From assembly GCA_017940955.1 (NCBI GenBank), contig JAGAXP010000026.1, positions 1 through 5,829 on the forward strand: a DNA stretch of 5,829 nucleotides, read 5' to 3'. A model generated the notes under the pieces. That model was given only the letters and a program-made list of their open reading frames with translations. It was not told where the DNA came from and made no database searches. Position numbers and translations under genes: made by a program. This DNA is from Oribacterium sp. GTDB taxonomy: Bacteria > Bacillota_A > Clostridia > Lachnospirales > Lachnospiraceae. Shown here in pieces: positions 1 through 5,490 of this stretch. How positions within the stretch are numbered: the stretch's first letter is position 1; each line of letters opens with the position of its first letter.

Positions 1-552
1 CATAAATATTTTGATGAGAACCAGCTTCACGCTTTTATCATTTCCGAGATAAAGGATTATGACCGGTGCATTTCGGAGGTGGAGCGTTTTCTTCCATTTG
101 TGGATAACTGGGCTACCTGCGATCAAATGTCACCTAAGGTGTTTAAGAAACATCGTCCGGAACTGCTCAAAAAGATAAAGCAATGGATAAAGGCAGAGAA
201 AACTGTGAAAAATCAGGATGAGTCCGGTAATGATTCGCCCTCAGATCCGTCAACCTATACCATCCGATTCGGCATAGGCATGCTGATGCAGCATTTTCTT
301 GATGAAGACTTCGACCCGTCTTATCCTGAACTGGTGGCAGTTATTCGATCCGAAGAGTATTACGTCAACATGATGATAGCCTGGTATTTTGCCACAGCTC
401 TTGCCAAGCAGTATGAAACGGTTCTGCCCTTCATCAGGAGCCACAGACTTGATACCTGGACACACAACAAAGCTATCCGGAAATCTGTGGAAAGCTATCG
501 TATCACTCCCGAACAGAAGGAGTATCTGAAGAGTTTGAAAATCAAAAAGTAA
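1..552 (+). CDS. DNA alkylation repair protein, AlkD-like (5' end missing)
   Basis: The frame is open from the first base to a TAA stop at 550-552, giving 183 residues. A GTG at 79 could start translation, but the recognisable family sequence continues upstream of it, so the gene begins outside the window. Members are usually about 220-240 residues, so roughly 40-60 N-terminal residues are missing. AlkD proteins are HEAT-like-repeat DNA glycosylases that remove bulky or positively charged alkylated bases such as 3-methyladenine and 7-methylguanine in the cytosol. Visible family blocks are FLPFVDNWATCDQMSPKVFK (visible residues 30-49), YTIRFGIGMLM, SEEYYVNMMIAWYFATALAK and a C-terminal WTHNKAIRKSVESYRI. 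W37 and D41 have the four-residue spacing of the Trp/Asp pair in the Bacillus AlkD active site, and R89 is a candidate for the DNA-contacting Arg (inference). Visible residues 64-84 are a hydrophilic insert longer than I expect in this family. The gene converges with the - strand operon. Family call is strong; substrate is inferred. Confidence 0.9.
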   Translation, partial: HKYFDENQLHAFIISEIKDYDRCISEVERFLPFVDNWATCDQMSPKVFKKHRPELLKKIKQWIKAEKTVKNQDESGNDSPSDPSTYTIRFGIGMLMQHFLDEDFDPSYPELVAVIRSEEYYVNMMIAWYFATALAKQYETVLPFIRSHRLDTWTHNKAIRKSVESYRITPEQKEYLKSLKIKK

Positions 553-555
553 CCC

Positions 556-604
556 ATCGGGGACGGTTCTCGCCGGCGAGAACCGTCCTCGGTAGATTAC
601 CGAT
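556..604. repeat. Perfect 28-bp palindrome plus adjacent hairpin (REP-like element or convergent terminator)
   Basis: Positions 561-588 are a perfect palindrome with half-site GGACGGTTCTCGCC, able to form a stem of about 12 bp with a four-base loop. Immediately after it, 589-603 form a second hairpin, TCGGTA-GAT-TACCGA. The block is also bracketed by ATCGG (556-560) and CCGAT (600-604), so a three-way or cruciform fold is possible. On the + strand the following run is A and not T. On the - strand the nearest T-rich stretch beyond the stem lies about 10 nt away (complement of 538-548). It is therefore not a textbook intrinsic terminator in either direction, though it sits where two genes converge. 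The start GGGGACGGTTCT resembles dispersed palindromic repeats I recall from Clostridia, some linked to REP-associated tyrosine transposases. That link is from memory and unverified. Confidence 0.7.
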
Positions 605-746
605 AAAAAAACCGGAGAATGATGTCATAACAACCATAACTGTACAGAAAGACTGCCAGGCTGAGACTGGTGCATATTCAGCTCCGCCTGATATGCCGGT
701 ATGGAAGTGCGTCCTTAGTTCAAAAGGGCTTATAATTTTGTGAATA
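605..746. other. Non-coding spacer downstream of both convergent genes
   Basis: This stretch holds no credible open frame, RNA gene or strong hairpin on either strand. Only short imperfect inverted repeats are seen, for example CCAG and CTGG arms around 657-670. A run of seven A at 605-611 reads as seven T on the - strand, but no stem precedes it in that direction. Where the long - strand transcript ends is therefore not clear from this spacer; the palindrome at 561-588 is the best candidate. Confidence 0.5.
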
Positions 747-2996
747 TCACTTAACCTTACACTCTTCTGTCGTTCCGACCTGGGAAACGATTAGCTTTTT
801 CTGGTCATCGGAAACCGACATAAGAGCACATATCAAAGAATCATCTTCAAGTTCGGCGAGATAAACCCCGTGTCCAAGAGGAGTCAATGTATATACCTCA
901 TCATCGCCACCATCATCATAAATTTGGGTTGCCGTGCCATAGGTTCCGTTTTTAAGAAGCTTTATCTTCCAGGTAGAAAAAGAACCTACATAAGATTTAT
1001 TCAGAGGTTCGGGATCAGAGTTTCTCTGAGCCACATCCTCATCCCATTTTCCATTATCACCGGCCCAGAAACCGTCGGATGCGTAGTTGTTGTTAATACG
1101 CGCACCGTCAGGACCTATGAAATAACATTTGCCTTTGGACATTACCCAGGTATTTCTTACATACTTTCCCTTGGAATCCTTGTACATGAAAATATCATCT
1201 CCAAGGTCTTCAAATTCTCCGCCGGTCACGGCAAAGGTTGTAGGGTCATTGCTGTCCACACCGTCAGGAAGATTTTCGCTGCTTCCGGATTTTTTCTGGC
1301 TGATGGAGGAATCCCAGCTACCGTCGCTCTTTACATAGTAACCATCCGGGGTATAGCCGTCGGTCATCATGTAACCTTCCTCGTCAATATAGTAATACTT
1401 ACCCTTATCTTCTACCCAGACATCCTTAACAAGTCGGCCGTTCTTCTCATAGATCCAGAGTCCGCTCTTCAGTTTGGACCACTGTCCGCCGCTTATGGTA
1501 GGTATGGTTCTGGTTGTTTCCTCTTCTGTTTCTGAAGCAGCACTTGATTTTTTCTTGGTGGAAACCACAACCTCTTCTTCGAAATCATCATCAGAGTCGG
1601 TTTTGGATTTATCGCTGTCATCGTCATCATCGAAGCCGTAGTACTTCATGGATTCCGGATCGTTTTCGTCGAATACCGGAACGTCATCGCGGCTTGATTT
1701 TCCTTTGCCGGCATTTTCAAGTTCCGGCTCCACATCTTCAGTCATCTTCTTTACATTGAAATCACCACAGACGGTAATTTCGGCGCCATACATAGTGCCA
1801 TGCATATAGTAGTAGCCGGCTATAAGCCTGTCGGATCCCTTTGTGCAGTAAGCACCGATGTGATCCAGCTTGATTTTCGCATCCTTATCGCCTTCGATGT
1901 CTCCTTCTGCATCTAAACTTGCATGGTAGTAACCGCCATTGATCTTGTTTACAAGAATGTCTTCTCTCTGTTGAGCAGTGAAATCTTCAGAGTTGTGGAA
2001 ATCGCTGCTGTCCATTCCCATTCCGCCCATGAAATCATACTCAAGCTCCCAGTCGCCATCATCATCTATGGTAAGGGTGCAGGACAGAGGTTTACTGAGG
2101 GCTTCTTTACGATTCTCTCCGAAATCAGAAGGAACTCCATCGATATCCTCGAATCCGTCAAGGGCTGTTAGTTGGATTTCACCTTCATATTCACCAATGA
2201 GATCATAGACTTTGGCGTCATCCTTTACCTTTGCTCCCGACGGTATCTTTACGATGTCTTTATCATCTCCCGAGACATTGCCCGAAAGAACCTTCATGGC
2301 AGTGTCCAGGGCTTCCTGATCAGAATCCGAGAGTCCGGAGGAAGACCCGGCTGCAGCTGCAGTTGTCTCCTCGTAGCCGTTTATAACCGGGGAAGCATCA
2401 TTTGTGGGTTCAGTATCAGACCCGGAAAGACTTACGGACTGGATACTTCCGATGCTTTCCGGTACGACGTCTGTGCCCTTGTTTTTCAGTAACAGAGCTG
2501 CCACCGCTCCTATCACAACCAGCCCCAGGACTCCCGCACCGATAAATGCAACTTTGGGAATGCCTCCGGAATTCTTTCCGCCACCGGGGTTTTGGGGCCC
2601 ATTGAAAGATCCGTTGTTTGGATTGTAGGGGGCTCCGGGGGCGGAACCATTGAAGCCATTCGTCTGGGAACCTCCGTAACTGCCCTTGTTTGGGTTGTTA
2701 AAGTTTACATTCTGTTGAGGGGAGCTGTTTCCAAATGTATTTCCGGATTGTGGAGAACCGTTAACGGAAGCCTTGTAACTGCCTGTCTTTCCGTATGAAG
2801 GGGATGACCCCTGGATTCCCTGGGGCTGTCTTGAAGGACCGGAAGCATCTGTGGCTTGTGTGTTTGCCAAGTTTTGCGCAGGAGGTGTCGAATCAGCAGA
2901 GCCGTTTGCGATATCACCGAGATTTGCTCCACAGGTGTCGCAAAACATGGAATCATCAGGAAGCTCTGCACCGCACTTTGGACAAAATTTGCTCAT
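747..2996 (-). CDS. Zinc-ribbon membrane-anchored protein with cell-wall-binding-like repeats
   Basis: This 749-residue protein is not a named gene to me. A zinc ribbon occupies residues 1-27 (C5, C8, C19, C22). Residues 30-145 are a Gly/Asn/Ser/Pro/Gln-rich linker and about 147-170 form one membrane helix. There is no N-terminal signal peptide, so I infer a type II topology with the ribbon in the cytosol and the acidic C-terminal part outside. Residues 171-260 are Ser/Thr/Asp-rich. About 262-416 form a beta-rich domain resembling the C-terminus of the preceding gene's protein. Residues 421-500 are highly charged, with Asp and Glu runs. Residues 503-565 and 592-655 are two aromatic Gly-rich repeats like choline- or glucan-binding repeats, each with a WV..KGK.Y.I...G core, suggesting attachment to envelope polysaccharide. 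Residues 667-749 are a small beta-rich domain. The ATG has an AAAGGAG site six bases upstream. It is the last operon gene, 26 nt after the previous stop. No catalytic motif is seen. Confidence 0.85.
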   Translation of the reverse strand: MSKFCPKCGAELPDDSMFCDTCGANLGDIANGSADSTPPAQNLANTQATDASGPSRQPQGIQGSSPSYGKTGSYKASVNGSPQSGNTFGNSSPQQNVNFNNPNKGSYGGSQTNGFNGSAPGAPYNPNNGSFNGPQNPGGGKNSGGIPKVAFIGAGVLGLVVIGAVAALLLKNKGTDVVPESIGSIQSVSLSGSDTEPTNDASPVINGYEETTAAAAGSSSGLSDSDQEALDTAMKVLSGNVSGDDKDIVKIPSGAKVKDDAKVYDLIGEYEGEIQLTALDGFEDIDGVPSDFGENRKEALSKPLSCTLTIDDDGDWELEYDFMGGMGMDSSDFHNSEDFTAQQREDILVNKINGGYYHASLDAEGDIEGDKDAKIKLDHIGAYCTKGSDRLIAGYYYMHGTMYGAEITVCGDFNVKKMTEDVEPELENAGKGKSSRDDVPVFDENDPESMKYYGFDDDDDSDKSKTDSDDDFEEEVVVSTKKKSSAASETEEETTRTIPTISGGQWSKLKSGLWIYEKNGRLVKDVWVEDKGKYYYIDEEGYMMTDGYTPDGYYVKSDGSWDSSISQKKSGSSENLPDGVDSNDPTTFAVTGGEFEDLGDDIFMYKDSKGKYVRNTWVMSKGKCYFIGPDGARINNNYASDGFWAGDNGKWDEDVAQRNSDPEPLNKSYVGSFSTWKIKLLKNGTYGTATQIYDDGGDDEVYTLTPLGHGVYLAELEDDSLICALMSVSDDQKKLIVSQVGTTEECKVK
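1032..1490 (-). repeat. Two cell-wall-binding-like protein repeats
   Basis: The encoded protein carries two divergent repeats of about 63 residues, at 1302-1490 (residues 503-565) and 1032-1223 (residues 592-655), separated by a Ser/Asp-rich spacer of 26 residues. Both begin with GG and share a pattern of L..(I/L)(W/F).Y, then a Gly, (V/T)WV..KGK.Y.I...G, then DG(Y/F) and a closing G.WD. Aromatic and glycine spacing of this sort is typical of choline- or glucan-binding repeats that recognise cell-surface polymers. The repeats are not exact enough for me to assign a particular family. Confidence 0.65.
2487..2558 (-). other. Single transmembrane helix of the 749-aa protein
   Basis: Residues about 147-170 form an uninterrupted run of Val, Leu, Ile, Ala and Gly with no charge after K148, ending at K171 and K173. 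It is the only segment of membrane-spanning length in the protein. Lysines lie on both sides, so the positive-inside rule does not decide orientation. The acidic C-terminal part with wall-binding-like repeats favours that side being outside. Confidence 0.85.
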
Positions 2997-3009
2997 ATTC
3001 TGCTCCTTT
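2997..3009 (-). promoter_or_regulatory. Strong ribosome binding site of the 749-aa protein gene
   Basis: On the - strand an AAAGGAG motif (complement of 3003-3009) lies six bases before the ATG at 2996-2994. It falls inside the 26-nt gap after the upstream gene's stop, which fixes the start and supports independent loading of ribosomes at this gene. Confidence 0.85.
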
Positions 3010-3022
3010 CATTATTTTGTAT

Positions 3023-4330
3023 TTATGGTCTCATCATAGCTATCTCAGCTTCGGTTCCGTCCTGCGCTGTCAGATGACCAATGGCGTACTGTTTTCCGTC
3101 AAGTTCATAAAAGTTATCGATGGTAATGTTTCCGGCATCGGTAACATATATACCCTCTCCGTATTCATAGCCGGTGAAGGTACTGTCTGCCATATTTTCT
3201 TCGTCCACTGTCTCACCATCTATACGGCTCATATACCAGTCCACGGTGAGAGTTACTCCTTTTGTAGTTACCTCCACATCGAAATTCACCAGTTCTTCCA
3301 TGTAGGAGTTATATTTCTTCTCCACATCGTACACTATGAAGCCCTTCCAGCTGCCCTGATACTCAGAGGCATTAAGCCATCTTACTTCTTCAGGTATTCC
3401 GTTCTGAAGAACACCATCGTCGTACCACCACTTAAACTCAGACATCTTCGGACGGTCGGTGGAGCTCAGATTACTGTAGCGGCCTGTATTGGAGCTGCCA
3501 GAAGAATTGTTGCTTTCTGAAGAACTGTTACTGTAGGAGCTATCGGATGTGCCGGAATCAATTTTATCAGAACTACTCTTATCGGAAGAGCTGCTACTCT
3601 CCGAAGAAAGTGATTTATCAGAACTATCCCCTGAAGTTTCTGGTGCTGCTTCGGATACATTTGAATTCTTTTCGCTTTCTAAATCCGATCCGCCCTTTGA
3701 ACCTTCCGTAACAAGGTTAGAGTCTTCAGTGTTCGGAAACTCTATAACAGTGTCAGAGCTTTCGCTGACCTTCTGTACACTGACAGAATCAATGACGGAT
3801 GATGCGGAACTTTCCACAGGGTCCTTTTTGCCGCCGGTAAACAGCATGAATATGGCAGCAATCACCACTACAGCGCCCAAACCGATGAGAGGCAAAAGCT
3901 TAATGCTTACAACAGGCTTTGCGCTGATAGTCGGTCTCATGCCGTAAGGGTTAGGTTTATGTGGAGACCCCTGAGGGTTTATATTTTGCTGCGGACTGTA
4001 GCCTTGTTGCGAGTTAAAACCCTGCTGTAGATTGTAACTCTGTTGAGGATTAAAACCCTGCTGCGAATTGTAAATCTGTTGAGAGTTCTGGGTCTGCTGC
4101 GTATTGAAGCTTTGCCATGACCCTGTTTGTGCAGGATCTCCTTGGGCAGGGTTTGAGTTGTACTGACCTGAATTTAAGAAACTACCGGGCTCTGATTCGG
4201 CAGAACCTTGTGGTTGAGACATATTATCTGAAGCTATTAAATCATCTTCATCCTCGTCTGTAGGTGCTCCGCATACATGGCAAAACTTCTCGCTATCATC
4301 AAGTTTCGCACCGCATTTTTCACAAAACAT
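3023..4330 (-). CDS. Zinc-ribbon single-pass membrane protein with Gln-rich hexapeptide repeats
   Basis: This 435-residue protein is unnamed to me. The N-terminal zinc ribbon (C3, C6, C17, C20) is followed by an acidic stretch, EDEDD, at 26-30. A Gln/Asn/Ser/Gly-rich linker (about 38-130) contains seven tandem hexapeptides at 78-119. One membrane helix lies at about 141-165, flanked by K144 and K168-K169. Residues 171-290 are dominated by Ser with Asp, Glu, Asn and Lys, resembling the extended stalks of Gram-positive surface proteins. The C-terminal domain, about 296-435, is beta-rich and aromatic, with a WKGFIVYDVEKKY block and an ending GHLTAQDGTEAEIAMM. It appears related to residues 262-416 of the next gene's protein. 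With no signal peptide, I infer a cytosolic ribbon and an extracytoplasmic stalk and domain. The gene starts nine nt after the previous stop, with a ribosome site overlapping that stop, so the two are probably translationally coupled. A binding or sensing role is only an inference. Confidence 0.85.
   Translation of the reverse strand: MFCEKCGAKLDDSEKFCHVCGAPTDEDEDDLIASDNMSQPQGSAESEPGSFLNSGQYNSNPAQGDPAQTGSWQSFNTQQTQNSQQIYNSQQGFNPQQSYNLQQGFNSQQGYSPQQNINPQGSPHKPNPYGMRPTISAKPVVSIKLLPLIGLGAVVVIAAIFMLFTGGKKDPVESSASSVIDSVSVQKVSESSDTVIEFPNTEDSNLVTEGSKGGSDLESEKNSNVSEAAPETSGDSSDKSLSSESSSSSDKSSSDKIDSGTSDSSYSNSSSESNNSSGSSNTGRYSNLSSTDRPKMSEFKWWYDDGVLQNGIPEEVRWLNASEYQGSWKGFIVYDVEKKYNSYMEELVNFDVEVTTKGVTLTVDWYMSRIDGETVDEENMADSTFTGYEYGEGIYVTDAGNITIDNFYELDGKQYAIGHLTAQDGTEAEIAMMRP
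3836..3910 (-). other. Single transmembrane helix of the 435-aa protein
   Basis: Residues about 141-165 are rich in Leu, Ile, Val, Ala and Phe, with only K144 near the N-terminal end, and are followed by GGKKD. This is the only hydrophobic run of membrane length in the protein. It separates the Gln-rich linker from the Ser-rich stalk. Confidence 0.85.
3974..4099 (-). repeat. Seven tandem 18-bp units coding Gln-rich hexapeptides
   Basis: Residues 78-119 of the 435-aa protein split exactly into seven six-residue units, each starting with QQ: QQTQNS, QQIYNS, QQGFNP, QQSYNL, QQGFNS, QQGYSP and QQNINP. The consensus is QQ-G-(F/Y)-N-(S/P). At DNA level these are seven imperfect 18-bp repeats, in frame, so changes in copy number would keep the reading frame. 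They lie in the linker between the zinc ribbon and the membrane helix. Confidence 0.9.
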
Positions 4331-4348
4331 ATCGTTTACCTACCTTTT
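4331..4348 (-). promoter_or_regulatory. Ribosome binding site overlapping the upstream stop codon
   Basis: Reading the - strand, AAAAAGGTAGGTAAACGAT precedes the ATG at 4330-4328. The TAG stop of the 355-aa gene (4342-4340) lies inside the doubled AGGTAGGT site, which is seven bases from the start at its nearer copy. Ribosomes finishing the upstream gene therefore sit on this site, which favours coupled translation. The last part, AGGTAAACGATATGTT, closely matches the initiation region of the upstream gene. Confidence 0.8.
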
Positions 4349-5407
4349 TATTTTTGCGTTGGGGCAATGGGAAGCTATAAAGTTGAAAACAAATTCGTAC
4401 TGATGTGGGTAGGCATAAATGTGATTATGCTGGAGCACATTGTTTACCTTTATGAGATCCTGTCTTCTTGAGGCAATGACCTTTTTCACATCTTTGTACT
4501 CGGATTCCATCTCATCTCTCGCACCCATGGAAAGACCTACGGCTGAGGGACTATCACTAAGCATTCCCATAACGAAAAGGAGGGTTCTCATTTTCTTACT
4601 CTGATCCTTTTCGGCAGGAGTCTGAAGGTGCTGTACGGAGGTTTCATCCATTGTATGTACCACCGTATATTTTCCGCCCTTTATGGCAACGATTATGAAG
4701 TAGGCGATGACACCAATCACCACCATCAATCCGCCTATTCCGAAGGTGACTATCAGAAGGGTCTTAATTGCTTCTTCAAAATCACCATCCACTATGATCA
4801 TCATAAGTGCCATCATTAATCCTACTCCGAAACAAACTCCGAAGAAAAGTTTGATGATCAAAAAAAGAATTACGGGATTGGTGATCATGTTAAGCTCGTA
4901 CTGCCAGTGGAAGGCACCGTTACTGTCGCGGAAGATACCTTCAGGGAGTGAAGGATCCTGAATAAGCACAGGCTCACCGTTTGATGCTGTGGAATTTCCT
5001 GTGTATTGGTTTCCCATCGAGGAATTGCCGGAAGGCATATTTGTGTATTGTCCCTGGGAACCTCCCATGAACCGGTTCCCAATGGAGGGATTACCGGAAG
5101 GCATTCCGGTGTACTGTCCCTGGGAACCTCCAATGTACTGGTTCTCCATGGAAGAATTTCCGGATGGCATTCCGGTATACTGCCCCTGGGAGCCTCCAAA
5201 TGACACACCATTTGTGCCGGTATTTCCCATTGGCTGCTGATTTGCATTGTACTGCCCCTGACCTGCCCCAAAGGTTGTGCCGGTGTTTTGAAGGTTTGGA
5301 TTTGGCCGGACTCCGGATGTGTCCGGTCTCATCTTTACAGGAGTACCGCAGTTAGGACAGAAGCTTGAATCATCAGGTATATTGTTACCGCAATTTGTAC
5401 AGAACAT
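4340..5407 (-). CDS. Zinc-ribbon two-pass membrane protein with 22-residue linker repeats
   Basis: This 355-residue protein is unnamed to me. It opens with a zinc ribbon (C3, C6, C17, C20) and a Gly/Asn/Gln/Ser/Pro-rich linker (about 30-145) that contains three 22-residue tandem repeats at 71-136. Residues 147-172 form a short polar segment, VLIQDPSLPEGIFRDSNGAF, before two long hydrophobic segments at about 177-206 and 214-243. The loop between them, DGDFEE, is acidic and the second helix is followed by K243 and K246. This predicts a membrane hairpin with both ends in the cytosol. The C-terminal domain (244-355) is mixed and basic, with GGKYTVVHTMDE, an EMESEYKDVKKVIASRRQDL stretch, NNVLQHNHIYAY and a closing HCPNAKIKR. 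I believe similar C-termini occur in other clostridial zinc-ribbon proteins, but I cannot name the family. The ATG is supported by GAGGT six bases upstream. It follows the partial gene by 83 nt and is coupled to the next gene. Confidence 0.85.
   Translation of the reverse strand: MFCTNCGNNIPDDSSFCPNCGTPVKMRPDTSGVRPNPNLQNTGTTFGAGQGQYNANQQPMGNTGTNGVSFGGSQGQYTGMPSGNSSMENQYIGGSQGQYTGMPSGNPSIGNRFMGGSQGQYTNMPSGNSSMGNQYTGNSTASNGEPVLIQDPSLPEGIFRDSNGAFHWQYELNMITNPVILFLIIKLFFGVCFGVGLMMALMMIIVDGDFEEAIKTLLIVTFGIGGLMVVIGVIAYFIIVAIKGGKYTVVHTMDETSVQHLQTPAEKDQSKKMRTLLFVMGMLSDSPSAVGLSMGARDEMESEYKDVKKVIASRRQDLIKVNNVLQHNHIYAYPHQYEFVFNFIASHCPNAKIKR
4679..4879 (-). other. Two-helix membrane hairpin of the 355-aa protein
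   Basis: Residues about 177-206 and 214-243 are two long hydrophobic runs (30 residues each at most, with K186 inside the first) joined by a short acidic loop, DGDFEEA. The acidic loop with lysines directly after the second helix fits an outward loop and cytosolic ends, so the zinc ribbon and the C-terminal domain would lie on the same side. This differs from the single-helix design of the next two proteins. Confidence 0.8.
5000..5197 (-). repeat. Three tandem 66-bp repeats coding 22 residues each
   Basis: Three head-to-tail units fill 5132-5197, 5066-5131 and 5000-5065 exactly, coding residues 71-92, 93-114 and 115-136 of the 355-aa protein. Each unit follows GGSQGQYT.MPSGN.S, then (M/I) and a variable ending of about five residues. 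By hand alignment the DNA copies are about 80 percent identical. Residues 47-70 look like a further decayed copy (GAGQGQYNANQQPMG). The unit is a multiple of three, so gain or loss of copies keeps the frame. Confidence 0.92.
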
Positions 5408-5418
5408 ATCGTTACCTC
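5408..5418 (-). promoter_or_regulatory. Ribosome binding site of the 355-aa protein gene
   Basis: On the - strand GAGGT (complement of 5414-5418) stands six bases before the ATG at 5407-5405, in the context GAGGTAACGATATG. This decides the start and places the first Cys of the zinc ribbon at residue 3, as in the following gene. Confidence 0.8.
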
Positions 5419-5490
5419 ATCTTCTATTAACGCTATTATTGATTCTGAATATCCGACACAGGTGTGTATCTAATTAGCATATATATTTCG

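Noticed and set aside
79..552. GTG at 79 as the true start of the AlkD-like gene
   Set aside because: The same frame is open to base 1, and the upstream residues (KYFDENQLHAFIISEIKDYD) look like family sequence, so the gene simply starts before the window.
605..611. Run of seven A as the T tract of a terminator for the - strand operon
   Set aside because: On the - strand the T run comes before the palindrome, and no GC-rich stem precedes it, so the order is wrong for an intrinsic terminator.
870..1535. A 221-codon open frame on the + strand
   Set aside because: It is fully antisense to the wall-binding-like repeat region of the 749-aa gene; its hydrophobic character is what the complement of Asp/Glu/Lys-rich codons gives.
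2795..3520. A 241-codon open frame on the + strand
   Set aside because: It lies antisense across the C-terminal part of the 435-aa gene and the N-terminal part of the 749-aa gene, has no domain I recognise, and the opposite strand carries coherent protein architecture with good ribosome sites.
5000..5197. CRISPR-like array
   Set aside because: The three 66-bp units are contiguous, have no unique spacers, and lie in frame inside a protein linker.
4885..5271. A 128-codon open frame on the - strand in another frame
   Set aside because: It is an out-of-frame shadow of the 66-bp repeats of the 355-aa gene; tandem repeats of a length divisible by three keep all frames open.
5456..5467. Inverted repeat ACACA-GG-TGTGT as an operator or terminator
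   Set aside because: Five-bp arms with a two-base loop and no T run are too weak; such a repeat can easily arise by chance.
5408..5490. A promoter for the zinc-ribbon operon
   Set aside because: The gap is AT-rich (a TATATAT stretch and AATAAT on the - strand), but no -35 box with fitting spacing pairs with either, so I cannot support a promoter here, nor exclude one.
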